Shown piece by piece: positions 16,768 to 24,874 of a stretch of 64,000 bases of DNA; positions within the stretch are counted from its first letter, which is position 1; every line of letters starts with the position of its first letter. Source of the DNA: Edaphocola aurantiacus (GTDB lineage Bacteria; Bacteroidota; Bacteroidia; Chitinophagales; Chitinophagaceae); the NCBI RefSeq assembly GCF_019797745.1, contig NZ_VOSI01000004.1, forward strand, positions 273,328-337,327. Reading direction: 5' to 3'. The translations under genes and the position numbers were made by a program. The notes under the pieces were generated by a model. The model was not told the origin of the DNA and did no database searches. It saw only the letters and a program-made list of their open reading frames with translations.

Positions 16768-17107
16768 CCGGAAACAACCATATCAGCAACCCAAGCCGAA
16801 TGAAGAGGAGGCGCTGTGGCAGTATGTGTCCGGTGATCTGCCTCCTGAGAAAGCGCATTTACTGGAAGCAGATAAGGTAGATGATCCTTTCTGGAATGAT
16901 GCCGTAGAAGGATTGCAGCAACTGGGCGACAGCCAGAAGATCCGTAAGGTGACGGCACAGCTGAAGCAACAGGCGCATAAAACCGCAGGCAGTAAGGATA
17001 GGAAAAAGAGCATGCAGCGCCATCAGCAGCATAATATACTCATTACCGTACTCATCCTGCTGCTCTTACTGGTATGCTATTGCTTCTTTCATTTCGGTGC
17101 AAAATAA
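16760..17107 (+). CDS. Small membrane protein, probable anti-sigma partner
   Basis: A 115-aa protein: a hydrophilic N-terminal ~85 residues, a basic stretch (KDRKKSMQRHQQH), then one hydrophobic helix at about 93-111 (ILITVLILLLLLVCYC) close to the C-terminus. The segment EEALWQYVSGDLPPEKAHLLEA resembles the start of zinc-free anti-sigma factors (a short helix with P-E and E-A-hydrophobic). The 8-nt overlap with the sigma gene and the cytosol-facing N-terminus fit an anti-sigma role. There is almost no periplasmic domain, so it probably senses nothing outside by itself. The function is inferred. Confidence 0.7.
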   Translation: MSNRKQPYQQPKPNEEEALWQYVSGDLPPEKAHLLEADKVDDPFWNDAVEGLQQLGDSQKIRKVTAQLKQQAHKTAGSKDRKKSMQRHQQHNILITVLILLLLLVCYCFFHFGAK

Positions 17108-17116
17108 AACATGACG

Positions 17117-17172
17117 ATACTGTATAAAGACAAAGCCTGATCATTTGATCAGGCTTTGTCTTTATACAGTAT
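17117..17172. terminator. Bidirectional terminator, 27-bp stem
   Basis: A near-perfect palindrome of about 56 nt with its centre at 17144/17145 (inner arm caaagcctgatca, 2-nt loop). It lies between the convergent membrane protein (stop 17107) and rpoZ (stop 17185). It is unusually long for an intrinsic terminator. Confidence 0.75.
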
Positions 17173-17184
17173 TCAGATAATGAA

Positions 17185-17508
17185 TTAATCTTTTTTGCGA
17201 TAATAGATCTTATCGTTGTTGAATTCGTTGATCGATTGCAGTACAGGGTTAGCCATACGCTCGTAAAAACGGGAAATTTCGATCTGCTCTTTGTTCTCGT
17301 GAACTTCTTCCAGCGTATCGGTATGGTTCGCAAAATCTTCCAGCTTACGATGCAGTTCTTCTTTCATCGTAACATTGATCTGGTTGGCACGTTTGGCAAT
17401 GACAGAAATGGTCTCATAAATATTGCCCGTTTTTTCCTTCATTGCGGCTACATCGCGTGTTTCGATCAGGGGATTCAAAGATGAAACGAGTTTTTTAGTT
17501 GTGCTCAT
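17185..17508 (-). CDS. rpoZ: RNA polymerase omega subunit, Bacteroidota type
   Basis: A 107-aa protein. The N-terminal part KLVSSLNPLIETRDVAAMKEKTGNIYETISVIAKRANQI contains the omega hallmark (identity of the hydrophobic/charged helix ending in A-R/K-R-A-N/xQI), followed by a helical acidic extension. Omega stabilises beta-prime in RNA polymerase. In Bacteroidota this gene follows bamD, as here, where it overlaps the bamD 3' end by 14 nt. It lacks the downstream coaBC gene that often follows in the phylum, because a terminator comes next. Confidence 0.85.
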   Translation of the reverse strand: MSTTKKLVSSLNPLIETRDVAAMKEKTGNIYETISVIAKRANQINVTMKEELHRKLEDFANHTDTLEEVHENKEQIEISRFYERMANPVLQSINEFNNDKIYYRKKD

Positions 17509-18307
17509 TATTTTTACGTAATTTATTAATTTTTACAGTTGCATCAGCATGTAAGCCTTCTGCATTTTTTATAAATGTCGATTGCGGGTATTGCTCTTTA
17601 AGCATGTTAAAGGCAGAAACTACCTCTGCAAAACGCTCTTCCTGCTTATCTGGTCTGCTGTGTGTCGCATAGTGATAACTGGAGCGGATAATCATATACT
17701 GATAGTAATCTGCATTTTCAGAATCAGGATACTCATCCAGGGCAGATTTGTATGCCACAATCGCCGCTTTATACTGATCCATGTCGAAATACAGCTTAGC
17801 TGCACCGGCTTCTTTCTGCTCTAATTTCTCGCGGCAGATGTCCAGGTACTTATTCGCCTCTGCGGTGAATTTTGAATCTTTGTACAGAGAGGTAAACGTG
17901 TACAGCGCTGCCATAGCTTTTACTGTGCTGGACTGGTCCAGGGTAAACTTCGGCGCATCTTTGAACAGGCTCACTGCATACATAAATTCACATTCTTCTG
18001 CACGCTTGCTGGATGGGAAATTATCTACAAAAGTCCGGAACTGGTAAGAAGAACTGAGATAGTCCTTCATGTTGTAAAATGAATAAGCATAACGGTATTG
18101 CAGCTCTTCATGGTTCTTGGTGCCACGCACCACAGGAATTAAAGACGCATATAGTTCATTAGCTTTATACCAGGTTCTCTTTTCGTAGTATTCATTCGCT
18201 TTAGTCAGTCTCACATTGGCATCCTTATTTTTTAAATAAGTATCCACACCCCCACAGGAGGATAAGAGGAGACCGGACAGGGAAGCAAGCAGCAGCAGTT
18301 TACGCAT
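17495..18307 (-). CDS. bamD: Outer-membrane assembly lipoprotein BamD
   Basis: A 270-aa lipoprotein with lipobox LLSSC near residue 17 (MRKLLLLASLSGLLLSSC). The rest is a chain of tetratricopeptide-like helices (YYEKRTWYKANELYASLI, YAYSFYNMKDYLSSSYQF, AAIVAYKSALDEYPDSENADYY) matching the YfiO/BamD family. BamD is a periplasmic-side component of the BAM machine that inserts outer-membrane barrels. I chose the ATG at 18307 because it begins the signal peptide; four upstream codons are possible. The adjacent rpoZ supports the assignment, since bamD-rpoZ is a conserved pair in this phylum. Confidence 0.9.
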   Translation of the reverse strand: MRKLLLLASLSGLLLSSCGGVDTYLKNKDANVRLTKANEYYEKRTWYKANELYASLIPVVRGTKNHEELQYRYAYSFYNMKDYLSSSYQFRTFVDNFPSSKRAEECEFMYAVSLFKDAPKFTLDQSSTVKAMAALYTFTSLYKDSKFTAEANKYLDICREKLEQKEAGAAKLYFDMDQYKAAIVAYKSALDEYPDSENADYYQYMIIRSSYHYATHSRPDKQEERFAEVVSAFNMLKEQYPQSTFIKNAEGLHADATVKINKLRKNNEHN

Positions 18308-18386
18308 AGTCGTGTGCAAAAGTACGATTTTTTTATTAAAGATATTAATTTATGATAGAAACGCAGATTATCTCCGAAATTGTATA

Positions 18387-18394
18387 TATATTTG
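18387..18394 (+). promoter_or_regulatory. -7 promoter element of tRNA-Leu (TATATTTG)
   Basis: A perfect TAnnTTTG match ends 17 nt before the mature tRNA 5' end, giving a short leader of about 10 nt. A clear TTTG -33 box is not visible at the usual spacing. Confidence 0.55.
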
Positions 18395-18411
18395 CGAACT
18401 TCAAAAAATCA

Positions 18412-18495
18412 GCGGCGGTGGCGAAATTGGTAGACGCGCAACGTTGAGGTCGTTGTGTCCGCAAGGACTTGGGAGTTCGAATCTCCTCTGCCGCA
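18412..18495 (+). tRNA. tRNA-Leu (anticodon GAG)
   Basis: The 84-nt sequence folds as a class II tRNA. The acceptor stem pairs GCGGCGG with CTGCCGC (one G-U), the D-loop contains TGGTAGACGCG, the anticodon loop is TTGAGGT with GAG at 18446-18448, the variable arm is long (TGTCCGCAAGGACTT), and the T-arm contains GGGAGTTCGAATCTCC. Discriminator A is at 18495; CCA is not encoded. GAG reads CUU and CUC leucine codons. A terminator follows directly. Confidence 0.97.
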
Positions 18496-18505
18496 CTGAA
18501 TTGTA

Positions 18506-18533
18506 AAAGAGACCCGCAACGGGTCTCTTTTTT
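18506..18533 (+). terminator. Intrinsic terminator after tRNA-Leu
   Basis: Stem aaagagacccg / cgggtctctttt with loop caa and a T6 tract, starting 11 nt after the tRNA. Confidence 0.9.
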
Positions 18534-18549
18534 ATTATGTTTCTAACCG

Positions 18550-18855
18550 CATGTAGATAACTATTTTATCCGTCCTTTTGTCCGGCAACAAAAGGACCAA
18601 AAATGCCTTTGTTTTCCTCAAGGCGATTGCGGGGCACCGCCATTTTGTACCGTTGCGTGCATTGATCGTCTGAGCTTAACGTATGATGCGTTCGGTGCTC
18701 AACGATCGCATCTCCACTCCAAAATGACTATCGCTGTGATGAAAACAATAAGCGATCCGTACAGAACAAAAGGTACCAATAGATATAAATAGATTATTTA
18801 AATCTTAATGCTAGTCTTTGTTTCCTCTTAAGTGGGCAATCAGTTTTTTATTTTG
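18550..18855. repeat. Dispersed palindromic repeat, copy A (internally deleted)
   Basis: This non-coding stretch aligns with 27419-27885. The first ~220 nt match closely: both begin catgtag, carry the hairpin gtccttttgt-ccggca-acaaaaggac (here 18572-18597), and end the matched block at gcgatccgtac. Copy A then lacks about 175 nt present in copy B and resumes at an aaaaggta segment, finishing with the shared ctttgtttcct...taagtgg..aatca end. Inside lies a nested palindrome: gccatttt with aaaatgac/ggc, gatcgt(c)tgagc with gctcaacgatc, and ttgttttc with gaaaacaa. It occupies the whole gap between the tRNA terminator and the 3' end of the dehydrogenase gene. No gene is evident in it. Confidence 0.8.
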
Positions 18856-18874
18856 CTGCTAACCGTTATCATTA

Positions 18875-19744
18875 TTACCCATTAATAATTTCACCACCAT
18901 TAGGGTGCAGCACCTGCCCGGTGATGTAGGAAGCTTCTTCCGAAGCCAGGAAGGTGTAGCAGGGGGCCACTTCATTGGGCTGCCCCGGGCGCTTCATCGG
19001 CGTGTTTTTTCCGAATTCAGCCACTTCTTTTTCCGAAAAGCTGGCCGGGATCAGGGGTGTCCAGATCGGACCGGGTGCCACAGCATTAACCCGAATGCCC
19101 TTTTCTGCAAGGGCACTGGATAAGGAGCGGGTAAACCCTACCAGCGCTGCTTTGGTCGAAGCGTAGTCGATAAGGTGATCACTGCCTCTGTAGGCGGTTA
19201 CGGAGGTTGTATTAATGATGCTGCTGCCTTTCTGCATATGCGGCAGACAAGCCAGACTCAGGTAAAATGCGGCAAATACATTGGTTTCAAAGGTGAGGCG
19301 TAATTGTGCAGCCGTAATATCCGTAGGTTCAGTTTGCTCAAACTGCACCGCAGCATTATTGACCACAATATCTATAGCACCAAACTGCTCCAGGGTGCTT
19401 ACCGCCACCTGTTTACAGAAAGATTCCTCGCGCACATCTCCTTTGAACAGCCGGACTTTGCCGCCAAGGGCAAGAATCTCTTTTTCGGTAGCTGCAGCAT
19501 CAGCATCTTCTTCGAGATATACAATGGCCACTGTGGCCCCTTCTTTGGCAAAATCAAGGGCTACAGCCTTACCAATACCACTGTCACCACCGGTAATGAT
19601 GGCTACCTTATGCTGCAGGCGGCCTGTCCGGGCATCCAGTTTGGGCTGAGATACCGGCTGGGGTACCATTTCGGTCTCTACACCGGGCTGGTGGTCCTGG
19701 GTCTGAGGGGGAATAGTTTCGATTACATCCTTTTTATTTTTCAT
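18875..19744 (-). CDS. Short-chain dehydrogenase/reductase (YghA/GSP39-like)
   Basis: A 289-aa SDR enzyme. After a hydrophilic N-terminal extension of about 45 residues it has the NAD(P)-binding motif TGGDSGIGKAVA, the structural NNAA motif (IVVNNAAVQ), the catalytic YASTK (Y in HLIDYASTKAAL) with an upstream serine (NTTSVTAY), and the C-terminal GQVLHPNGGE. The length and the N-terminal proline-rich extension are typical of the general-stress SDR subgroup (YghA, YhdF). The substrate is unknown. It is a single gene; the convergent gap on its 3' side holds the structured repeat. Confidence 0.93.
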   Translation of the reverse strand: MKNKKDVIETIPPQTQDHQPGVETEMVPQPVSQPKLDARTGRLQHKVAIITGGDSGIGKAVALDFAKEGATVAIVYLEEDADAAATEKEILALGGKVRLFKGDVREESFCKQVAVSTLEQFGAIDIVVNNAAVQFEQTEPTDITAAQLRLTFETNVFAAFYLSLACLPHMQKGSSIINTTSVTAYRGSDHLIDYASTKAALVGFTRSLSSALAEKGIRVNAVAPGPIWTPLIPASFSEKEVAEFGKNTPMKRPGQPNEVAPCYTFLASEEASYITGQVLHPNGGEIING

Positions 19745-19858
19745 AGTCTTTCATTTAAAATAAAACTGATGGATAAAATAAAACACTGATCAGTAGGAAA
19801 GGCCTACCAGGAAAAATAGGCTTGTTCAGGGAGGATTACGGTCCCCAAAACCGGATAT

Positions 19859-19892
19859 CCCTTGCCGTTACATAATGTGGCAACGGCAAGGG
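19859..19892 (-). terminator. Terminator-like hairpin
   Basis: An 11-bp perfect stem (cccttgccgtt / aacggcaaggg) with a 12-nt loop lies 46 nt beyond the stop of the sigma-54 activator on the minus strand. Confidence 0.55.
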
Positions 19893-19937
19893 AAACCTGT
19901 TGTTGATTACAGCTCTGCCTAATGGTTTGCGCAATTA

Positions 19938-21332
19938 TCAGGTAGTTCCAACAAGGGCAAAGCTCTTAAGCTTATTGTACAAAGTTTTACGGTCTATCCT
20001 CAGCAGGCTGGCCGCTTTGGATTTATTATAATTGGCGCATTTTAAAGCTTCTTCAATTTCTTTAATACCTATCCTGCGGGAAGCCTTTTTAGCAGGGCTT
20101 TCTACTTGCTGCAGCTCATGATTATCTCCTGTCAGCGCAGATATAGGGTACAGGATTTCGCGGGGCAATACCTGGCGGGTCACAAGACACCCGTCATCTG
20201 TAAGCAGGCAGGCTCTCCTGATCACATTTTTCAATTCCCTGATGTTTCCCGGCCATTCATACTGTCGCAACAGCTGTTCTGTTTCGGCATCTATACCCAT
20301 CACCATTTTATGCAGTTCTATATTGGTCTCCTGCATAAAATGCTCAATGAATATGTTCAGGTCTTCTTTCCGCTCCCTCAGCGGAGGTATCGCAATCTCA
20401 AATTCATTCAACCTGTGGAACAGATCTTCACGGAATTTACCGGCTTTTACAGCCAGGGCCAGGTCTTCGTTTGATGCAGCAATGACCCGTACTTCGACAG
20501 GAATATCTTCCGTACCGCCAACTCTGCGGATCTTGCGTTCCTGCAAGGCACGCAGCAGATAGCTTTGCACATCATAGTTCAGGTTGGCAATTTCATCCAG
20601 GAACAGGGTACCTTTATGCGCCAGCTCAAACGCGCCGGTTTTGGTACTCTGTGCTCCCGTAAAACTGCCTTTTTCATGACCGAACAGTTCGCTTAGGGCA
20701 AGCTCTTTGGAGAGGCAACCACAGTCTACTGCAATATATGGGTTTTTGCTATCGTTGGTTTTGGCCAGGCGATGCGCGACAGATTCTTTACCGGTACCGG
20801 TTTCACCATAAATAATCACACTGAAAGAAGTAGGGGCAACCAGGTCGATCTGCTCATACATCCGGGTCGCGATCTTGCTGATTCCTGAAACATACTTTTG
20901 CATGCCTTTACGCTCCCTTGTCTGTAAGGGCGCTGCAAGCTGCTCTTTCGGCTGTACAGAAGCTTTCTCTTTCTGATGGGACTTCAATTGCGTAAGATTA
21001 GCGATCAGCTCTTCTATAAACACTGGTCTGTTCAGGCAGGTAAACAGCCCCTGGCGCACCAGTTCGATCGCCTTATAAATCTGTACATTCTCTGTAATAA
21101 AAATCACGCCTGTATCCGGTGCCGCCTCCTTCAGGGTCGCCAGGATCTCATGTGGGCAGCGGGCATTTAGAATCGGAACACAGCACACAACAGCATCATA
21201 ATGATGTTTCTTGATGAGGGGTACAGCACTTTGTAAAGCAAATATCTCTTCAGTCTCAATTTGCTCTGCAATAAGGTTACGTTTTAAATAGCTGCTATAA
21301 GCCCGGTCATCGGAAATAAGAAGAACTTTCAT
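19938..21332 (-). CDS. Sigma-54-dependent activator with a pseudo-receiver
   Basis: The 464-aa protein has three parts. Residues 1-115 form a receiver-like fold: the acidic pair DD at 8-9 remains, but the phosphoacceptor position is cysteine (VVCCVPIL, residue 51) and the conserved lysine before proline is arginine (NRPV, 102). Residues 145-375 are the AAA+ domain: Walker A GETGTGKE (176-183), the sigma-54 contact loop GSFTGA (222-227), Walker B GTLFLDE (241-247). The end is a Fis-type HTH (NKSKAASLLRIDRKTLYNKLK). It activates transcription with RpoN but is unlikely to be controlled by phosphorylation. It is a single gene and targets are not evident. Confidence 0.92.
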   Translation of the reverse strand: MKVLLISDDRAYSSYLKRNLIAEQIETEEIFALQSAVPLIKKHHYDAVVCCVPILNARCPHEILATLKEAAPDTGVIFITENVQIYKAIELVRQGLFTCLNRPVFIEELIANLTQLKSHQKEKASVQPKEQLAAPLQTRERKGMQKYVSGISKIATRMYEQIDLVAPTSFSVIIYGETGTGKESVAHRLAKTNDSKNPYIAVDCGCLSKELALSELFGHEKGSFTGAQSTKTGAFELAHKGTLFLDEIANLNYDVQSYLLRALQERKIRRVGGTEDIPVEVRVIAASNEDLALAVKAGKFREDLFHRLNEFEIAIPPLRERKEDLNIFIEHFMQETNIELHKMVMGIDAETEQLLRQYEWPGNIRELKNVIRRACLLTDDGCLVTRQVLPREILYPISALTGDNHELQQVESPAKKASRRIGIKEIEEALKCANYNKSKAASLLRIDRKTLYNKLKSFALVGTT

Positions 21333-21785
21333 CAGATTGTCGTTTTAAGGGTCAGTTAATAACTGGTTAAGGGTAAGTAAATTTACTCTTCTTATCTGAA
21401 AAATTTGTCTTTATTATGTTAAATAATAGAAAGTTTAATAAGTGGAGATATAATAGGAATTGCCTGCTTATCAGCATTGTATGCTGTGATTGTTTAATAC
21501 AGAATCCCCTGCATCTATGTGGTACCTGCCCCACCACTCCTCAAAAGCACCGGCTAGAATGCAATAGTATCAAGAATATTAATCGGGTGGTAATGGGTAA
21601 AATCATTCAGTTGTTATTAACATACTGTTCTTTTTCTATGGCATTACGAAAGTTTGCCGGTAACGGGTTCAGTATGAGTAGGCTAAATAGTATAGTATTA
21701 TGGATCTGCCGTCAGCGCGGTAAATGCCATTTTTTAATGAATTGTAAACCCTCTTTATAGATGATTTTTTTATAGTATGATTCCC
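21333..21785. other. Gene-free spacer before the MscS gene
   Basis: About 450 nt between the divergent activator and channel genes. Frames in it are short and lack family features. Only the -7 promoter element next to the channel start stands out. I see no RNA gene or repeat. Confidence 0.4.
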
Positions 21786-21793
21786 TACATTTG
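21786..21793 (+). promoter_or_regulatory. -7 promoter element of the MscS gene (TACATTTG)
   Basis: A perfect TAnnTTTG match 23 nt upstream of the ATG at 21817, with a T-rich block in the -33 region instead of a clear TTTG. Confidence 0.5.
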
Positions 21794-21816
21794 GTCTAAA
21801 TCTAAAAAACTGTACT

Positions 21817-22677
21817 ATGAGTATTTTCTTACAGGTTATTCCTGCGCAGGCCGATGAAGCATTAAAGATCGGCGAAACATGGGCTTCCAAGGCCAAAGAT
21901 TTCTTATTTGATTACGGGCCAAAGGTAGTAGGGGCCATACTGGTATATATTATCGGCCAGTGGATCATCAACCGTTTGATCTCCCTGTTCCGTAGAGCCA
22001 TCGCACATCGGAAATTCGATGCCTCTCTGTCTACCTTCCTTTTGTCGCTGGCCAAAGTAAGTTTACTGCTGGTCTTATTCCTGTCTATCGCAGGTATACT
22101 GGGGGTTAATATTATGGGCTTCTCTGCGATACTGGCCGGTGCAGCTGTAGGGATCGGTGCCGCACTGAACGGCTCTTTGGGTAACCTGGCCGGTGGGGTC
22201 ATGCTCATGATCTTCCGTCCGTTTAAGGTAGGTGATATTATAGAAGCGCAGGGTAGTGCAGGCGTAGTACAGGAGCTGGGTATTTTCAGTACGATCATCC
22301 TGACCCCTGAAAATAAGACGGTAATTCTGCCGAACGGACCACTGTCTACCGGTGTGATCACTAACTTCAATACACATGGCAACCTGAGGGTTGATATCAA
22401 TATGGCTATTGCCAATGACCAGGATGTAGATAAGGCCAGAGATATTGCGATGAAGGCGATTGCCTCGCATCCTAAAGTACTCAGTACACCGGCTCCGGAA
22501 TTTGTTGTGAGCAGCGTGTCCGATTTTATGACCAAGATCGCTATACGTCCGTATACCACTCAGGGCGATTACTGGGATGTGTATTTCGGGGTTACCGAGC
22601 TGGTGAAAAAGGCGTTTGAAGCCAATGGCATTGTCGGCCCTACGCCAACACATGTAATCATAAACAAACAGGTATAA
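21817..22677 (+). CDS. Small-conductance mechanosensitive channel, MscS family
   Basis: The 286-aa protein has three membrane segments in the first ~130 residues. The third is the pore-lining helix with the typical small-residue pattern GAAVGIGAALNGSLGNLAGGVML. It is followed by the beta domain FRPFKVGDIIEAQGSAGVV and INMAI, and the C-terminal alpha/beta vestibule. Family members open under membrane tension to release solutes during osmotic downshock. Length equals the standard MscS (286 aa in E. coli). The gene has its own promoter-like -7 element and a hairpin terminator downstream. Confidence 0.95.
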   Translation: MSIFLQVIPAQADEALKIGETWASKAKDFLFDYGPKVVGAILVYIIGQWIINRLISLFRRAIAHRKFDASLSTFLLSLAKVSLLLVLFLSIAGILGVNIMGFSAILAGAAVGIGAALNGSLGNLAGGVMLMIFRPFKVGDIIEAQGSAGVVQELGIFSTIILTPENKTVILPNGPLSTGVITNFNTHGNLRVDINMAIANDQDVDKARDIAMKAIASHPKVLSTPAPEFVVSSVSDFMTKIAIRPYTTQGDYWDVYFGVTELVKKAFEANGIVGPTPTHVIINKQV

Positions 22678-22981
22678 TCTCTTTACTTTATTTAATAGAC
22701 GGAAAAGCCAGTATGTGTATATATACTGGCTTTTTGTTTTTCACGCTGTCTGCTATTGGGAAACACCATTCTATTATGAAATCAATTATACCCTTTACTT
22801 GCCTGGCTTCGCACCGCACTCTCTTCATGTCATTTCTAAAAAAATGCCTATGCCGGCACCGGTTTGGCGATGCTGTATGATCAAGGCTTTGAGGCACAAC
22901 GGAATGGTGATCTGCACATCGGATTCAGGTTCTGAGGCATATAAGTTATAGAGACCTGCAAAGGCTGTATCGCATAATTTT
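22678..22981. other. Gene-free spacer with terminator
   Basis: Apart from the terminator hairpin at 22703-22735 for the channel gene and the promoter at its right end, I see no gene, RNA or repeat in this stretch. Confidence 0.4.
22703..22735 (+). terminator. Intrinsic terminator of the MscS gene
   Basis: A 12-bp stem (aaaagccagtat / atactggctttt) with an 8-nt loop and T-run, 26 nt after the channel stop. Confidence 0.8.
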
Positions 22982-23012
22982 TTTGAAACTATGCAGCAAT
23001 GCGTTACATTTG
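22982..23012 (+). promoter_or_regulatory. Full Bacteroidota promoter (TTTG-N19-TACATTTG)
   Basis: TTTG at 22982-22985, a 19-nt spacer, and TACATTTG at 23005-23012 match the known Bacteroidota -33/-7 architecture. It lies 30 nt before the ATG of the E2 acyltransferase gene. Confidence 0.75.
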
Positions 23013-23042
23013 CCGAGAATTTTTTAAATAAAATCCGAAAAC

Positions 23043-24359
23043 ATGTCTGTAGTAGATTTGATTATGCCTAAAATGGGCGAAAGTATTATGGAAGCCACTG
23101 TACTGAAATGGCACAAAAATCCGGGAGATTCCGTTAAGATGGACGAAACCGTACTGGAAATTGCCACTGATAAGGTGGACAGTGAGGTTCCTTCTACTGC
23201 AGCCGGAACAATCGTTGAAATTTTATTTAAAGAGAATGATGTAGTACCTATCGGTACGGTTATTGCCCGCATCGATACCGGCAACGGAACTGCTGCAGCT
23301 GCACCACAGGCAGCCGCTGCTCCTGCTGCCGCTCCGGCCCCGGCTGCTGTACAAGCTGCTCCGGCTCCTCAGGTAAGCGCTGCTCCTGCAGGTGTAACCG
23401 GTGGTAACCGTTTCTACTCTCCTTTAGTACTGAATATCGCTGCCAAAGAAGGTATCGGTATGGCTGAACTGGAAAATATTCCGGGTACTGGTAATGAAGG
23501 TCGCGTAACCAAAAAAGATATCCTGACTTATGTTGCCAACAGAGGCGCTGCCCCTGTTGTTGCTGCTCCGGCTCCTGCCGCTGCGCCACAAGCTGCTCCT
23601 GTAGCGGCTCCGGCTGCTGCTGCACCTGCTGCGGTAAGCAACCCTGGTGGTAATGTAGAGATCATCGAAATGGACAGAATGCGTAAACTGATCGCTGATC
23701 ATATGGTACGCAGTAAGTCTACTTCTCCGCACGTAACCAGCTTCACCGAGTGTGATGTAACTAACCTGGTACAGTGGAGAGATAAAAATAAAAATGCATT
23801 CCAGAAACAATACGGCGAGAAGATCACCTTTACCCCGATCTTCATCGAAGCGATTGTAAACTGTATCAAGAAATTCCCGATGATCAACAGCAGCATTGAC
23901 GGCGACAGAATCATCATTAAAAAAGATATCAACATCGGTATGGCTACTGCATTACCAAGCGGTAACCTGATCGTTCCGGTGATCAAAAATGCAGAAACCA
24001 AAAACCTGTTCGGCATCGCTAAAGATGTAAACGGTCTGGCTAATGCAGCACGTAACGGTAAACTGAAAGCAGACGATACACAAGGTGGTACATTCACCTT
24101 GACTAACGTAGGTACTTTCGGAAGCCTGATGGGTACACCAATCATCAACCAGCCACAAGTGGCTATCCTGGCTGTAGGCAGCATTAAAAAGCGTCCTATG
24201 GTTATGGAAACAGAACATGGTGATGTAATTGCGATCCGCCAGATGATGTATTTATCGCTGAGCTATGACCATAGAATCGTTGATGGTTCCCTGGGTGCCA
24301 GCTTCCTGACTGCTGTAGCGAATGAATTAGAAGCATTCGATAGCAACAGAGCAATCTAA
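23043..24359 (+). CDS. 2-oxoacid dehydrogenase E2 (dihydrolipoamide acyltransferase)
   Basis: The 438-aa protein has the standard E2 layout. An N-terminal lipoyl domain has the modified lysine in ATDKVDSE (K44). An alanine/proline-rich linker follows, then a peripheral-subunit-binding domain (FYSPLVLNIAAKEGIGMAELENIPGTGNEGRVTKKDIL), a second Ala/Pro linker, and the catalytic domain with DHRIVDG (H410, D414). It forms the core of a multienzyme complex that transfers an acyl group from E1 to CoA. The motifs do not distinguish succinyl, acetyl or branched-chain substrates; I lean to a branched-chain or pyruvate type. No E1 or E3 gene is adjacent. Confidence 0.93.
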   Translation: MSVVDLIMPKMGESIMEATVLKWHKNPGDSVKMDETVLEIATDKVDSEVPSTAAGTIVEILFKENDVVPIGTVIARIDTGNGTAAAAPQAAAAPAAAPAPAAVQAAPAPQVSAAPAGVTGGNRFYSPLVLNIAAKEGIGMAELENIPGTGNEGRVTKKDILTYVANRGAAPVVAAPAPAAAPQAAPVAAPAAAAPAAVSNPGGNVEIIEMDRMRKLIADHMVRSKSTSPHVTSFTECDVTNLVQWRDKNKNAFQKQYGEKITFTPIFIEAIVNCIKKFPMINSSIDGDRIIIKKDINIGMATALPSGNLIVPVIKNAETKNLFGIAKDVNGLANAARNGKLKADDTQGGTFTLTNVGTFGSLMGTPIINQPQVAILAVGSIKKRPMVMETEHGDVIAIRQMMYLSLSYDHRIVDGSLGASFLTAVANELEAFDSNRAI

Positions 24360-24382
24360 TATTTTAACCGAAATACAATACC

Positions 24383-24414
24383 AGAGCGACATTCATAGAA
24401 TGTCGCTCTTTTTT
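24383..24414 (+). terminator. Intrinsic terminator of the E2 gene
   Basis: A 12-bp perfect stem (agagcgacattc / gaatgtcgctct) with loop ata and a T-run, 24 nt after the stop. Confidence 0.88.
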
Positions 24415-24460
24415 ATGCCTGCGCTATTTGTTAAATAAATGCAAAATATAGTATTATGTA

Positions 24461-24492
24461 TTGCATAGTACCTACTAAACTACATATCTTTG
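24461..24492 (+). promoter_or_regulatory. Promoter of the TM2/PadR/PspC operon
   Basis: TATCTTTG at 24485-24492 matches TAnnTTTG; a TTG at 24461-24463 lies 21 nt upstream. The ATG of the first gene is 36 nt downstream. Confidence 0.55.
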
Positions 24493-24528
24493 TATTGTAA
24501 AATAGTTAATCCTCTAAAAACAAACTAT

Positions 24529-24855
24529 ATGACCAACGTTAAAGAGAAATATTGTAATGACTGCGGAGCAGTGATCAATGTTAATGCCGAAATCTGTCCT
24601 AAATGTGGCGTAAGACAAATGGCGCCGCCAATGTCTGCTCAGAGCGAAGATAACCGCTGGCTGATAACCCTGTTATTGTGCTTCTTCGGTGGTACGATCG
24701 GGTTGCATAGCTTTTACAACCGTAAGATCACGATTGGGGTATTGCAGATCCTTACCCTGGGTGGTTGTGGTATCTGGGCATTGGTAGATCTGATCATGAT
24801 CCTGACCGGCAGTTTTAAAGACAACGACGGTAACTATGTCACCAATAAAGGCTAA
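24529..24855 (+). CDS. TM2-domain membrane protein with zinc ribbon
   Basis: A 108-aa protein with two parts. Residues 7-28 hold a zinc ribbon with two CxxC pairs (YCNDCG and CPKCG). Residues 42-100 hold the TM2 domain: two transmembrane helices with the typical LLCFFGGTIGLHSFYNRKITIGVLQILTLGGCGIWALVDLI. TM2 proteins are common in bacteria and have no defined enzymatic role. I chose the ATG at 24529 because it starts the ribbon. It opens a four-gene operon with DUF2752, PadR and PspC genes. Confidence 0.85.
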   Translation: MTNVKEKYCNDCGAVINVNAEICPKCGVRQMAPPMSAQSEDNRWLITLLLCFFGGTIGLHSFYNRKITIGVLQILTLGGCGIWALVDLIMILTGSFKDNDGNYVTNKG

Positions 24856-24874
24856 CGGACTGGTTTTTGTCCGG

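Noticed and set aside
18846-19166. Plus-strand frames opposite the SDR gene
   Set aside because: They are antisense shadows of a well-supported SDR coding sequence.
21416-21760. Plus-strand 114-aa frame before the MscS gene
   Set aside because: No family pattern, cysteine-rich but irregular composition and no promoter at its start; most likely a chance frame.
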